Assembly (NCBI RefSeq): GCF_013002715.1
Contig: NZ_JABENB010000001.1
Span: 2,294,001 to 2,358,000, forward strand
Direction: 5' to 3'
Source: Flexivirga aerilata
Lineage (GTDB): Bacteria; Actinomycetota; Actinomycetes; Actinomycetales; Dermatophilaceae
DNA length: 64,000 nucleotides
Positions 8,871-18,045 of this stretch are shown here, one piece after another (position 1 is the stretch's first letter; each line of letters starts with the position of its first letter). Both the position numbers and the translations under genes were made by a program. Below the pieces are notes generated by a model. It saw only the letters and a list, made by a program, of their open reading frames with translations, made no database searches and had not been told where the DNA came from.

Positions 8871-9773
8871 ATGTCCGAACCCAGCTCACGCCGCGCGGCA
8901 CGCGAGGCGCGTTCCGGCACGCCGGACGCGCCCGCCACCGCCCGTGACGAGCACAACCCCACGCCGCGCGCCGGTCGCAACCTCTATGCCGCGATCGGTG
9001 TCGGCGTGCTGCTCGGCGCGATCGTCATCGCCAGTCTCTTCATCCGCAAGGAGATCTTCGTCGGACTGGCGATGGCGGCCTCGGTCATCGGCACCCTCGA
9101 ACTGTTGCGGGCGATGGCGCACGGCCGCCTGCACCCGCCGGCGGTCCCGACGGTCGCCGCGGCCGCGGTGCTGCCGCTGGTGGCCTACCTCTGGGGTGCC
9201 CCGGCGCTGGCGTTCGCGGTCGTGGCGGCGGTGCTCGCCATACTCGTGTGGCGGTCGTTCGGCAGCCTGGAGGACATGCCGTCCGACGTCGCCGCCGGGG
9301 CGCTCGTCACGCTCTACGTGCCCGCTCTGGTCGGCTTCGCGATGCTGCTGCTGGACAACGCCGACGGCGCCGGCCGCATCTGCGTGTTCATCATCGTCAC
9401 GATCTGCAGTGACATCGGCGGGTATGTCGTGGGCGTCGTCGCCGGCAAGCACCCGATGGCACCGAGCGTCTCCCCGAAGAAGTCCTGGGAGGGCTTCGCC
9501 GGCTCGGTGACCGCCTGCGTGGTCGGCGGCGCGCTGACGGTCTGGCTGATCCTCGACGGTCGCTGGTGGGTCGGTGCGCTGCTCGGCGCGCTCGCGGTCG
9601 TCGCGGCGACCGTGGGTGATCTCTGCGAGTCGATGATCAAGCGCGACCTCGGGATCAAGGACATGAGCAACCTGATCCCCGGGCACGGCGGCCTGATGGA
9701 CCGGCTGGACTCGCTGCTGCTGGTGGTGCCGGTCGCCTGGGCGGTGCTGACCCCGCTCGTTGCCGTGAAGTAG
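8871..9773 (+). CDS. cdsA: Phosphatidate cytidylyltransferase (CDP-diacylglycerol synthase)
   Basis: Integral membrane enzyme making CDP-diacylglycerol from phosphatidic acid and CTP, the branch point for membrane phospholipids. The first 45 or so residues are charged and cytoplasmic; about seven hydrophobic segments follow. The CDP-diglyceride synthase signature is at the C-terminus, where DLGIKDMSNLIPGHGGLMDR contains the conserved D...K..S..iPGHGG..DR pattern. The start could be ATG 8871 or GTG 8862; neither has a clear ribosome site, and the ATG is preferred. rlmN begins 9 nt after its stop. Confidence 0.95.
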   Translation: MSEPSSRRAAREARSGTPDAPATARDEHNPTPRAGRNLYAAIGVGVLLGAIVIASLFIRKEIFVGLAMAASVIGTLELLRAMAHGRLHPPAVPTVAAAAVLPLVAYLWGAPALAFAVVAAVLAILVWRSFGSLEDMPSDVAAGALVTLYVPALVGFAMLLLDNADGAGRICVFIIVTICSDIGGYVVGVVAGKHPMAPSVSPKKSWEGFAGSVTACVVGGALTVWLILDGRWWVGALLGALAVVAATVGDLCESMIKRDLGIKDMSNLIPGHGGLMDRLDSLLLVVPVAWAVLTPLVAVK

Positions 9774-9782
9774 GAGCCCCCC

Positions 9783-10943
9783 GTGACCGATCTGCCCGAC
9801 CCCACGCGCCGCCCCAAACCGGGCGAGCTGACCTTCACCGCGCCGCGGCGCGGCAAGCCTCCGCAGCACCTCGCCGACTTCGACGAGGCCGGCCGCAAGG
9901 AGGCGGTGGAAGCGTTGGGGCACAAGGGGTTCCGCGCCAAGCAGCTGTCGACGCACTACTTCGAGCGCTTCGTCGACGACGCCGCCGAGATGACCGACCT
10001 GCCGGCCGCGGGCCGGGCCGAGCTGGTCTCGGCGATGCTGCCGCGGCTGATGACACCGGTGCGCGCGGTGCAGGCCGACGACGGCCGCACGATCAAGCAG
10101 GTGTGGCGGCTGTTCGACGGCGCGCTCGTGGAGTCGGTGCTGATGCGTTACCCGCACCGGGTGACCATGTGCATCTCCAGCCAGGCCGGCTGCGGGATGA
10201 ACTGCCCGTTCTGCGCCACCGGCCAGGAGGGGCTGACCCGCAACCTGACGACCGCGGAGATCGTCGAGCAGGTGGTGGCCGGCGCACGAATGCTGCGCGC
10301 CGGCGAACTCGCCGGCGGCGACGAGCAGTCCCGCGAGCAGCCGCTGCGGGTGTCGAACGTCGTCTTCATGGGCATGGGCGAGGCGCTCGCCAACTACCGC
10401 CAGGCGGTCAACGCGATTCGCCGGCTCACCGACCCCCCGCCGGCCGGTCTCGGTATGTCGGCCCGCGGCATCACCATGTCGACCGTCGGGCTGGTGCCGG
10501 CGATCGACAAGCTCGCCGCCGAAGGCATTCCGGTCACCCTGGCCCTGTCGCTGCACGCCCCGGACGACGAACTGCGCAACGAGCTGGTGCCGATCAACAC
10601 CCGGTGGACCGTCGACGAGGCGCTCGACGCGGCATACCGCTATTACGAGCAGACCGGCCGGCGGGTGTCGATCGAGTACGCCCTGATCCGCGACATCAAC
10701 GACCAGGCGTGGCGGGCGGACCTGCTGGGGGAGAAGCTCTCCGCGCGCGGCAAGGGCTGGGTGCACGTCAACCCGATCCCGCTCAACCCGACCCCGGGTT
10801 CGAAGTGGACGGCGTCCCGCAAGGGCGTCGAGCAGCAGTTCGTGGAGCGGCTGCGCGCGCACGGCATACCGACGACCATTCGCGACACCCGCGGCTCCGA
10901 CATCGACGGCGCCTGCGGTCAACTGGCCGCCTCGACGGCCTGA
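9783..10943 (+). CDS. rlmN: Dual-specificity 23S rRNA (A2503)/tRNA (A37) methyltransferase RlmN
   Basis: Radical-SAM methyltransferase that forms 2-methyladenosine at A2503 of 23S rRNA and A37 of some tRNAs. The 4Fe-4S cluster motif CxxxCxxC is visible as CGMNCPFC (about residues 139-146). Other family marks are [14 protein letters not shown] and the [11 protein letters not shown] ending, where the Cys near the C-terminus is the methyl-carrying residue. Length 386 is typical. The GTG at 9783 follows GGAGCCCCCC directly after the cdsA stop, so it is cotranscribed with cdsA. Confidence 0.96.
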   Translation: MTDLPDPTRRPKPGELTFTAPRRGKPPQHLADFDEAGRKEAVEALGHKGFRAKQLSTHYFERFVDDAAEMTDLPAAGRAELVSAMLPRLMTPVRAVQADDGRTIKQVWRLFDGALVESVLMRYPHRVTMCISSQAGCGMNCPFCATGQEGLTRNLTTAEIVEQVVAGARMLRAGELAGGDEQSREQPLRVSNVVFMGMGEALANYRQAVNAIRRLTDPPPAGLGMSARGITMSTVGLVPAIDKLAAEGIPVTLALSLHAPDDELRNELVPINTRWTVDEALDAAYRYYEQTGRRVSIEYALIRDINDQAWRADLLGEKLSARGKGWVHVNPIPLNPTPGSKWTASRKGVEQQFVERLRAHGIPTTIRDTRGSDIDGACGQLAASTA

Positions 10944-10965
10944 CCCGACGCGTCCGAGGCCGTCC

Positions 10966-11790
10966 TTGAGCTCGTTGCCCAACCTCATGCTGACCTGGCG
11001 TCAGGCGCTGGTGGTCGGCTGCCTGCTCGCGGCGGTGTGGCTGCTGCTGCGACGACGCCGTCCGGGGCTCGCGACGTTCAGCCGGGAGGCGGCGATCGTG
11101 GCCTGGTTGTTCGCGATCTGGCAGGTGCTGCAGCAGGTGACCTCCGACGCCGGAGGCGACGCGATCGGCCGTGCCGAATGGATCGCGCGCGTGCAGTCCG
11201 ACCTCTTCCTGCCGAACGAGCGCACGGTGCAGGACCTGATCCTCGGGCACTCCGGACTGGTGCGGCTGGCGAACGTCTACTACGCCTCTATGCACTTCAC
11301 CGTGATGGGAATCTTCCTGGTGTGGCTGTATTTCCGGCATCACCGCCGCTACCCGGAGGTGCGCACCGTGCTGGCGCTGAGCACGCTCGGGTGCTTCGTC
11401 GTGCAGTTCTTCCCGGTGGCTCCGCCACGGCTGCTGCCCGGGTATGTCGACACCGCCGAGCTCTACGGCCAGTCGGTCTACAACGCGGGCTTCTCGGTCG
11501 ACAACTTCGGCGCGATGCCGTCGGTGCACGTGCTCTTCGCGGCGGTGGTCGGCTGGTATGCCTGGCAGGTGAGCACGTCGCCGTGGCGCGTGCTCGGGCC
11601 ACTGCACTTCGCGGTCACGGTCTTCGTCGTGGTGGCCACCGCGAACCACTGGTGGCTCGACGGCGTGGTCGCGATCGCGATCCTGATCGGCTGCGCCTGG
11701 TTGCGGCGTGCGGTGCTCGCGGCGTGGCGTCGCCGCCATCGCGGCACCGTCGTCGGCCCGGTGGCCGCCGACGCCTCACACGTCGCGTGA
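10966..11790 (+). CDS. PAP2-superfamily membrane protein (inositolphosphotransferase/phosphatase type)
   Basis: Polytopic membrane protein of 274 residues with about six hydrophobic segments, resembling the Aur1/Ipt1-like branch of PAP2 enzymes. Visible catalytic-type motifs are FGAMPSVHVLFA (PSxH, mid-C-terminal) and ANHWWLDGVVAI (H...D). The substrate is unknown; related proteins act on lipid-linked phosphates. The start taken is the TTG at 10966, with GAGG 7 nt before it; the ATG at 10987 is the alternative and lacks a ribosome site. It follows rlmN by 22 nt. Its end overlaps the convergent LuxR gene by 15 bp. Confidence 0.8.
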   Translation: MSSLPNLMLTWRQALVVGCLLAAVWLLLRRRRPGLATFSREAAIVAWLFAIWQVLQQVTSDAGGDAIGRAEWIARVQSDLFLPNERTVQDLILGHSGLVRLANVYYASMHFTVMGIFLVWLYFRHHRRYPEVRTVLALSTLGCFVVQFFPVAPPRLLPGYVDTAELYGQSVYNAGFSVDNFGAMPSVHVLFAAVVGWYAWQVSTSPWRVLGPLHFAVTVFVVVATANHWWLDGVVAIAILIGCAWLRRAVLAAWRRRHRGTVVGPVAADASHVA

Positions 11791-12759
11791 CGGGTGCACC
11801 TGGCGCAGCACGAACGGGATCGCCGAGCGCTGGGAGATGCCGAGCTTGCGCAGCACGTTGCCGACGTGCACCTTGACGGTCTTCTCCGAGATGAACAGCC
11901 GGGTCGCGAGCTGGCGATTGCTCAGCCCGTCGGCCGCGATCAGGGTGGCGATCTCGAGTTCGCGGGTGGTCAGCGCCGACTCCGGGTCGGCGACGGGGCG
12001 CTCGCCGGCACTCGCGCGGTGTCCGTCGACGAGGAGCAGGTGCAGGCGCTCGCCGGCCTCACGGGCGTCGTCGAGCACGCGACGTTGCTGGGCGAACTCC
12101 TCCGACTGCGGCAGCTCGAGCTGTTGCAGGCTGAGGCGAAGGCGCTCCAATTCCCCTGAGAGCAAACGGAACTGCTCGAGCTCGTTGCGGGGCTGCTTGC
12201 TGTCGAGCTCCGGGTAGAGCTCGTAGAGGCCTAGGTCCTCGGCAAACTCGCGGTCCTGGTTCATCTCCCACACCAGCGCACGCGCGAGCCACTCCATCGC
12301 GCGCGCGAAGTCGTCGTCGAAGGCCCCGGCCGTCGTGCTCTCGACGGCCATCATGCCGATCACCTCGTCGCGGTCGCTGCGGCGCAGCGGCACCACGAGG
12401 GCGTCCCGGACGGCGTGCTCGCCGACGTCCCAGCCGAGGCGCACCCGGTGGCCGTCGTCGACCGCCCAGCGGTAGACCTTGCCGGTGAGGATGTATGCCG
12501 ACATCCCGTGCGGCCCGAACTGCTGGACGTCGGCGCTGAGGAACTGCTTGTTGTCCACGCAGTAGGGGATCGACAGCGTCGTCGGCCCGAGGTAGTGCCC
12601 GATGTAGAAGGTGTCCACCGACGCCAGCGCGCAGAGGGCGGCGCGGCAGGCGGCGTAGCGCGTCATTGCGTCGCCACGCTCGCAGGCGCGGAGCCGCCGG
12701 TCGGCGGCGCGCAGCACCGTGGTGGTGAACGGACTGAACTCGGACACGGGACGCTGCAC
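11776..12759 (-). CDS. LuxR-family regulator with GAF-like sensor region
   Basis: Transcription factor of 327 residues. The N-terminal 160 or so residues look like a GAF-type sensor (for example VRDALVVPLRRSDRDEVIGMMAVEST). A charged, probably coiled-coil linker follows, rich in Glu, Leu and Gln (about residues 185-240). The C-terminal 65 residues are a LuxR helix-turn-helix: LTTRELEIATLIAADGLSNR then LFISEKTVKVHVGNVLRKLG. The start is a GTG at 12759, 9 nt after the upstream LOG-like gene, with AAGGTGA just before it, so the two are probably cotranscribed. It has no receiver domain, so it is not a response regulator. Confidence 0.85.
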   Translation of the reverse strand: MQRPVSEFSPFTTTVLRAADRRLRACERGDAMTRYAACRAALCALASVDTFYIGHYLGPTTLSIPYCVDNKQFLSADVQQFGPHGMSAYILTGKVYRWAVDDGHRVRLGWDVGEHAVRDALVVPLRRSDRDEVIGMMAVESTTAGAFDDDFARAMEWLARALVWEMNQDREFAEDLGLYELYPELDSKQPRNELEQFRLLSGELERLRLSLQQLELPQSEEFAQQRRVLDDAREAGERLHLLLVDGHRASAGERPVADPESALTTRELEIATLIAADGLSNRQLATRLFISEKTVKVHVGNVLRKLGISQRSAIPFVLRQVHPSRDV

Positions 12760-12768
12760 GGGATCACC

Positions 12769-13896
12769 TTAGGTAGTTGCGGCGAGCAGCGCGTCTCCTG
12801 CCTGCGAAATGTCGTCCACCAGGCTGACCGCCTCCGCCATCGGCCGGTCTCGGCCGAGGGCCTGCAGCGCGGGCCAGACCGGGATCGTCTCGGTCCAGTA
12901 GGTCCGGTCGACCAGCACCAGCGGCGGCAACGGCGTGCCGGGTGCGGCGTAGTAGAGCGGGGTGACGATCTGGAAGATCTCCTGCACGGTGCCGGCCGCT
13001 CCCGGCAGCACCACGATGCCGGAGCCGCAGACCCGCAGCAGCAGGTCCTCGCGCAGGGCGTTGCTGAAGTATTTCGCCACCCAGTCGACGAAGACGTTCG
13101 GCGGCTCGTGACCGTAGAACCACGTCGGTATGCCGAGACTGCGCAGCCGCGTCGGCGGAGCGGTGCCGACGAGTTGCTCCCGCACGGCCAGTGCGATCGT
13201 CGCCCAGTCGTCGATGCTCGGGCGGAAGGTCGGCACGGCCGCAAGCTCGGCGAGCGCATCGTCCAGCGCGGCCGAATCCTCAGTGAAGGCACCAAGATTC
13301 GCCGCTTCCATGGCTCCAGGGCCGCCGCCGGTGGTGACGACCCGGCCGGTCTGTGCGAGGCGGTGACCGAGGCGCGCGGCATCGGCATACGGGGTGGTGC
13401 CGCGCTCGAGCGCGTGGCCGCCCATCACGCCCACGACGGAGCGGCCGTCGACGAGTTCGAAGAGCGCGTCGGTGACGCTGTCGTCGTGCACCGCCCGCAG
13501 GAGTGTCGCGTAGGCGTCCCGCTGCGTCTCGGGAGCCAGTGCCCACTGGTAGGTGCGCGAGTCGGGGGTCTTCGGGTAGCCGCCTGCGCGCAGCCCGGCA
13601 TACAGCTCCACCGGGCGGTAGAGCCGCGCGCTCCACGGGTCGAACGGCACCTCGGGGTCGGTGGGGAAGACGAGCGCACCGTGCAGCCGCAGGCGCTGGT
13701 CGAGCCGGGACGACACCCGGCCGCCCATGACCACCAGCCCCGAGAAGGTCTCCACCTGCAGCAACTGGGGCTCGACCTCGGTCAGGTCGAGGTCCTGCAG
13801 CCGCACGTGATCGAGCGGCCGACCGGCCTGCAGCAGCGCGCGCAACTCCTCGACGGTTTTGATCTCCTTGGCGGGCATGTGCCGATTCAAGCCCAT
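12769..13896 (-). CDS. LOG-family (Rossmann-fold, lysine-decarboxylase-like) protein
   Basis: Protein of 375 residues whose second half carries the signatures of the LOG/TIGR00730 superfamily: a GGGPGAMEAAN nucleotide loop (about residue 190) and PGAAGTVQEIF in place of the classical PGGxGTxxE. Small LOG enzymes release cytokinin bases from their ribotides, but this longer form, with about 130 extra N-terminal residues, is uncharacterised, and the change in the PGGxGTxxE motif argues against assuming that activity. The start may be the ATG at 13896 or the ATG at 13878; neither has a clear ribosome site. It lies just upstream of the LuxR gene in the same direction. Confidence 0.75.
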   Translation of the reverse strand: MGLNRHMPAKEIKTVEELRALLQAGRPLDHVRLQDLDLTEVEPQLLQVETFSGLVVMGGRVSSRLDQRLRLHGALVFPTDPEVPFDPWSARLYRPVELYAGLRAGGYPKTPDSRTYQWALAPETQRDAYATLLRAVHDDSVTDALFELVDGRSVVGVMGGHALERGTTPYADAARLGHRLAQTGRVVTTGGGPGAMEAANLGAFTEDSAALDDALAELAAVPTFRPSIDDWATIALAVREQLVGTAPPTRLRSLGIPTWFYGHEPPNVFVDWVAKYFSNALREDLLLRVCGSGIVVLPGAAGTVQEIFQIVTPLYYAAPGTPLPPLVLVDRTYWTETIPVWPALQALGRDRPMAEAVSLVDDISQAGDALLAATT

Positions 13897-14038
13897 CTGC
13901 GGTCACGATCGGGTTACAGGGGGTTGATCGTGACAACCAGAGTCGTAGCTTGGCCGTCATGGACGTGTCGGGCGCAAACGCGTCCGGCGACACTCGGGGA
14001 TCGCGACCGACGAGGTCGCGGGAAGGATTGATTCGTTC

Positions 14039-14638
14039 ATGAAGCGCACAGCAATCGTCACCATCGCCACCTCCGCCGTGCTCGCAGCGGGTGCTGCCGC
14101 CGCGGTGGCGCCCGCCGAGGCGTCGGGTGCGCTCTCCCGATCGTCGGCGCCGAAGGTGGAAGTGCCGCAGGCCGTTGCGCTGCCGGCGGCTGCACAGGCT
14201 GCCCCGCAGCTGGCCGCGCCGAAGGTCGCTGCACCGCAGGTTGCTGCGCCCAAGGCTGCCGCACCCAAGGCTGCCGCCCCCAAGGCTGCCGCCCCCAAGG
14301 TTGCCGCACCCACAGTTGCTGCACCCAAGGTTGCCGCGCCGAAGGTCGCTGCACCCTCCACGAACCAGCAGATCACCGACGCGGTGCGCCGCAGCAGCCT
14401 GCTCGGTGCGGTGTCCGCCGACAACGTCACCGTCGGCGGCATCACCTTTGCCGCGAGCGACCCGAGCTGGGCGGCCGCGACGGTCACTCCCACGAACGGC
14501 CAGACCGACCCGGCGCAGGTCGTGCTGCACAAGACGGGCTCGACGTGGCAGGTCCGTGATCTCGGCACGTTCGGCGTCGGTTGCGGGTCGGCACCCGCCG
14601 CGGTGCGCACGCAGCTGGGCCTGCACGGCCCCTGCTGA
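14039..14638 (+). CDS. Exported protein with Ala-Pro-Lys repeats
   Basis: Small exported protein of 199 residues with no recognised enzymatic domain. A Sec signal peptide is clear (MKRT, hydrophobic run, cleavage near APAEAS at about residue 30). Residues about 58-105 are nine near-identical five-residue units of the form A-A-P-(K/Q/T)-(V/A), a flexible Ala/Pro/Lys segment like those that cross or bind the cell wall. The C-terminal 95 residues form a compact region with two cysteines near the end (GVGCGSAP and GPC) that could pair. GGAAGGA lies 11 nt upstream of the ATG. A strong hairpin terminator follows directly, so it is probably monocistronic. Confidence 0.75.
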   Translation: MKRTAIVTIATSAVLAAGAAAAVAPAEASGALSRSSAPKVEVPQAVALPAAAQAAPQLAAPKVAAPQVAAPKAAAPKAAAPKAAAPKVAAPTVAAPKVAAPKVAAPSTNQQITDAVRRSSLLGAVSADNVTVGGITFAASDPSWAAATVTPTNGQTDPAQVVLHKTGSTWQVRDLGTFGVGCGSAPAAVRTQLGLHGPC

Positions 14639-14661
14639 CCGATCGGCCGACGGATAGCCCC

Positions 14662-14696
14662 GAGGGCGTCACGGACCTGCTGTCCGTGACGCCCTC
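14662..14696 (+). terminator. Strong hairpin terminator
   Basis: A perfect 15-bp stem (14662-14676 with 14682-14696) with a 5-nt loop lies 24 nt after the exported-protein stop. There is no long T-run, as is usual in high-GC actinobacteria. The right arm ends at the TACGTT box that seems to be the -10 of the next gene. Confidence 0.8.
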
Positions 14697-14711
14697 TACG
14701 TTTACCGCATG
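14697..14711 (+). promoter_or_regulatory. Leaderless -10 box of the AAA ATPase gene
   Basis: TACGTT (14697-14702) is separated by 6 nt from the ATG at 14709, the spacing expected when transcription begins at the start codon. No Shine-Dalgarno sequence is present. The same TANNNT-N6/7-start layout recurs at many genes in this window. Confidence 0.5.
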
Positions 14712-15869
14712 ATCACCACGCTCGCGGTCAGTGGCTACCGGTCCCTTCGGGATGTGATCGTGCCGCTCGACCGGCTGACCGTCGTCACCGGCGCGAACGG
14801 CAGCGGCAAGTCGTCGCTCTACCGTGCGCTGCGGCTGCTGGCCGACTGCGGGCAGGGCCGGGTGATCGCCTCCCTGGCCCGGGAGGGTGGACTGCACTCG
14901 GCGTTGTGGGCCGGCCCGGAGTCGTTGTCCGGTGCGCGGCGTGGCGCACCGGTGCAGGGCACCGTCCGCAAAGGGCCGGTGAGTCTCCAACTCGGTTACG
15001 CCAGTGACGATTTCGGCTACCTGGTCGATCTCGGCCTGCCGCCGCCGACCGGTCTGCCGACGGCGTTCCAGCGTGACCCGCAGATCAAGCGGGAGCGGAT
15101 CTTCAGCGGGCCGGTGATGCGGCCCGCGACGGTGTCGGTGCGCCGCACCCGCGGGCTCGTCGAGGCGCGCGAGGGCCGGTCGTGGTCGGAGGTCACCGAC
15201 GGACTCGCGCCGTTCCGCAGTGTGTTGACCGAGTATGCCGATCCGCAGGTCGCGCCCGAGGTGTTCGCCGTACGCCGATCGATCCGGTCGTGGCGCTTCT
15301 ACGACGGCTTCCGGGCCGATGCCGAGGCTCCGGCGCGCCGGCCACAGGTGGGCACCCGCACCCCGGTGCTGGCCGACGACGGTGCCGACCTGGCCGCGGC
15401 CGTGCAGACGATCAACGAGAGCGGGTTCGACGACCTGCAGACGGCGATCGCCGACGCCTTCGACGGGGCGCGTCTCGACGTTGTCGTGCACGACGGGCTG
15501 TTCGACCTCGCGCTGCACCAGCCGGGGATGCTGCGTCCACTCCGTGCCGCCGAGCTCTCGGACGGCACGCTGCGTTACGTGCTGTGGGCCGCTGCGCTGC
15601 TCACCGTGGAGCCGCCGGATCTGATGGTGCTCAACGAACCCGAGACGTCATTGCACCCGGATCTGCTGCCGCCCCTTGGGCGGTTGATCAAGCGTGCGTC
15701 GGAGCGTTCGCAGGTGCTGGTGGTCACGCACGCCGGGCCGTTGCTGGAGGTGCTGGCGCCTGGCACGGACGGGACCTGCGAGGTCGTGCTCGCGAAGGAT
15801 CTCGGTGAGACGCGCGTCGAGGGTCAGGGACTGCTCAGCCGCCCCTCATGGGAGTGGGGGACGCGGTGA
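14709..15869 (+). CDS. AAA-family ATPase (RecF/OLD-like, AAA_21)
   Basis: Predicted ATPase of 386 residues. Walker A is GANGSGKSS (about residues 29-37), followed by a long variable middle. The ABC-like signature region is AELSDGTLRY, and the Walker B region is LMVLNEPETSLHPDLL (about residues 307-322). The NEPE form with SLHPDL is typical of the AAA_21 group, which includes OLD nucleases and defence-associated ATPases. No nuclease (TOPRIM) domain or partner gene is adjacent, so its role is unknown. It has no ribosome site and is probably leaderless. Confidence 0.82.
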   Translation: MITTLAVSGYRSLRDVIVPLDRLTVVTGANGSGKSSLYRALRLLADCGQGRVIASLAREGGLHSALWAGPESLSGARRGAPVQGTVRKGPVSLQLGYASDDFGYLVDLGLPPPTGLPTAFQRDPQIKRERIFSGPVMRPATVSVRRTRGLVEAREGRSWSEVTDGLAPFRSVLTEYADPQVAPEVFAVRRSIRSWRFYDGFRADAEAPARRPQVGTRTPVLADDGADLAAAVQTINESGFDDLQTAIADAFDGARLDVVVHDGLFDLALHQPGMLRPLRAAELSDGTLRYVLWAAALLTVEPPDLMVLNEPETSLHPDLLPPLGRLIKRASERSQVLVVTHAGPLLEVLAPGTDGTCEVVLAKDLGETRVEGQGLLSRPSWEWGTR

Positions 15870-15940
15870 GTTTCCCGCGTTCGCAAAGGATTTGCGGTGT
15901 CAGGAAGTTTCGGTCGCCACATCGGGTGCGGCGCTGAGGC

Positions 15941-16094
15941 CGAGCTGTTTCCTCACGCTGATCGAGTAGCCCGAGCCGCTTCCATGTTGATCGAGTAGGC
16001 CGAGCCGTTTCCTCACGCTGATCGAATAGCCCGAGCCGTTTTCTCACGCTGATCGAGTAGGCCGAGCCGCTAGGCGAGGCCGTATCGAGATCAG
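15941..16094. repeat. Four short direct repeats ending in a CTCGATACGG/CTACTCGA element
   Basis: ATCGAGTAG or ATCGAATAG followed by SCCGAGCCG occurs four times, starting at 15961, 15990, 16021 and 16052 (29, 31 and 31 bp apart). The last copy, read on the minus strand from 16094, starts TCTCGATACGG and ends CCTACTCGATC about 40 nt later. The same ends occur in the units at 18046 and 18169 beyond the HNH gene, in the opposite orientation. This is an intergenic repeat family, not CRISPR: the spacers are similar to each other and no cas gene is present. Confidence 0.75.
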
Positions 16095-16101
16095 CTGTCC
16101 T

Positions 16102-17909
16102 TCAGTCGGCGGGTCGGGTGGTGTAGACGTGCCCGGCGGGGCTGGTCCAGGTGCAGACGCCGTCGGCGCTCATGGTGACGGTCCAGCCGGCTTCGTGTTT
16201 GGCGCGGTGGTGGTGCCGGCACAGGCATTGCAGGTTGTGGGCTGCGGTGGGCCCGTCCGGATGCGGGGTGACGTGGTCGAGGTCGGTGAGCCTTGCGGGT
16301 CGGGTGCAGCCTGGGAACCTGCAGTGCTGGTCGCGGGCTCGCACGAACCGCGCCAACCGGGCGCCAGGCGTGTACGTCTGGTTGGCCGTTTCGGCCACCG
16401 TGCCGGTCTCCGCATTGACCAGGGCACGGGTGAACTTGGTGCCGAGCAGACTGGTGAGTTCACGGATCACGGTGGCGGGGATGACACCGACACCCGGGAC
16501 CTGGACGTCGCCGAGCCGGTAACGCACCGGGTCTGCTGCGGGCGCGGGAAGTTTGTCGGGCAGACGCGCTCGACCACCGGCTCGCCGGGGATCAGTGGGA
16601 TCAGTGGTGCGTACGGCACCCGCCGATAGCGCTGGATCGGGTGGTGGCCGGGTGTCAGTGCCTAGCGCGGCTTCGTACAACATCGCTTTGAGTTGGCGTT
16701 CGGCCTCACTGATCGGGCGGTAGCTGCCGAGGTCGAGGACCCTCCGGTTGACGGGGAGGATGACCTTCGGCGGACGGGGCGGTCGCACCTTCGCCGTCCA
16801 CGCGCCGACGGCCCCGGGTGCCGCGCCGGCTGCTGCTGGGTCGTTGATGGTGTTCGGCCGGTCGAGCACGCCGACCCCACCGCCCACGCCCGTGCCTGTC
16901 GTGTCGCCTGTGCCCGTCGCCCCGTCGCCCCGTGGCGGCCGTGCGGTTCGGTCCCGCTCACGCCAGTGCCGGTCCCCGGGCACGTGTTGGTGGACGGGGC
17001 GGTGTCCGGGTGGAACGGGACGTGCAGGACGAGCTCGGTGGTCACCCGCACATCGGACAGCACGAGGTCGGTGAGGGCGTCGATGCGGCATTCGCCGAGG
17101 GTCTTGCTGGTGGTGGTTGATTGGTGGAGCAGGCGGGCGTGGGTGTTCACCGCGGCCATGACTTTCGCCGCGTCCAACGACGGCAGGACGGCGGTGAGCA
17201 TGGACATGCCCGGCTCCCAATGGGGTTCGACGGTCACGTTGGTGCAGTCCCGCCGCCGCGCCGCGGACGCTTGGTCGGACGCGACGGGTGCGTGCTGCAC
17301 CAGCAGGCGCTGCGCGCGCCGGCGCAGCTTTGTCGAAGTGGATGCTTCCGGGGCACTGGCCAGGATCTCGGCCTCGACGGTCGCGGCGAGGTCGGCCGGA
17401 CAATCAGCCGTCTCTGCAGTGTTGGGTGCTCCGGGTGTGTCGGGTGCTGGGATTGCGTCGGCGAGGGCGTCGCTGACCGCGATCACTTTCCGCGACTCCA
17501 GTTCGCCGGTGCCGGCGTGGTGGAGCAGCAGCGGTGTGTGACGCACGCTCTCGACCGCTTGGGTCAGTCGCAGGCTGGTTTGCCGGTCGGTCCACCCCAG
17601 GCGGGCACCGACTTCTAACGGTGTCCATGTGTCGGGGCTTTCCGGGTGCTTGTCGTATTCACGCCGCGCGAGTTGCTCCAGGCGCACGGTTTGGGTGGCC
17701 CAGGCGGAGTTCTGCACCCGCTGCGTGGCCAGCACCTGGTCGAGGAGTTGGTCGTCTGAGAGACCCGACGCATCGCCTCGTGCGCTGGCGGTGTCGTCGC
17801 GGGTCTTGTCGAACGCTGCGCGCAGCAGCGTCTGTGCTGCCTCCAACACTTCGGTCGTGGTGGCAGCGGCGATCACCTGATCGGTGAGGGTCTGCTGCAG
17901 GTTCGACAT
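16102..17909 (-). pseudogene. DUF222/HNH endonuclease gene (13E12-repeat-like), broken by a frameshift
   Basis: The 5' part encodes a DUF222 domain (beginning MSNLQQTLTDQVIAAATTTE) and the 3' part an HNH nuclease: CRFPGCTRPARLTDLDHVTP then LCRHHHRAKHEAGW. This layout is typical of actinobacterial 13E12-type proteins. The two parts are in different frames. The switch lies at a tandem 8-bp duplication (plus strand GTCGCCCC at 16916-16923 and 16924-16931); removing one copy joins the frames exactly through a Gly/Thr-rich linker. The start could be ATG 17909 or GTG 17924. Intact, it would encode about 600 residues. It is flanked by inverted repeat clusters. A programmed frameshift or sequencing error is possible but less likely than slippage. 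Confidence 0.85.
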
Positions 17910-17916
17910 ACCAATA

Positions 17917-17932
17917 CCATACACCTGTTCGA
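17917..17932. promoter_or_regulatory. SOS-box-like sequence upstream of the HNH gene
   Basis: The 16-mer CCATACACCTGTTCGA matches the actinobacterial LexA consensus TCGAAC-N4-GTTCGA at 9 of 12 defined positions, with one half-site perfect. It overlaps the alternative GTG start of the DUF222-HNH gene. Some mycobacterial 13E12 genes are LexA-regulated (from memory), which makes this plausible. A second palindrome, TTCGAC-GG-GTCGAA, is at 17948-17961. Confidence 0.35.
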
Positions 17933-18045
17933 ATCATGTAGGAAGGGTTCGACGGGTCGAATATGCAGTGTTTCCAGTGTGATTCGTGGGATTCGGCAGG
18001 GTTGTCGGTGCCGGGTGGGATGGTGTTGCGTGGTGGAGTGGGTGG

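Noticed and set aside
15961..16060. Possible CRISPR array
   Set aside because: There are only four short, degenerate repeats with similar intervening sequence and no cas genes; they belong to an intergenic repeat family.
16102..17909. Programmed ribosomal frameshifting in the DUF222-HNH gene
   Set aside because: The frame change coincides with an 8-bp tandem duplication whose removal restores the frame; no slippery heptamer plus pseudoknot was identified.
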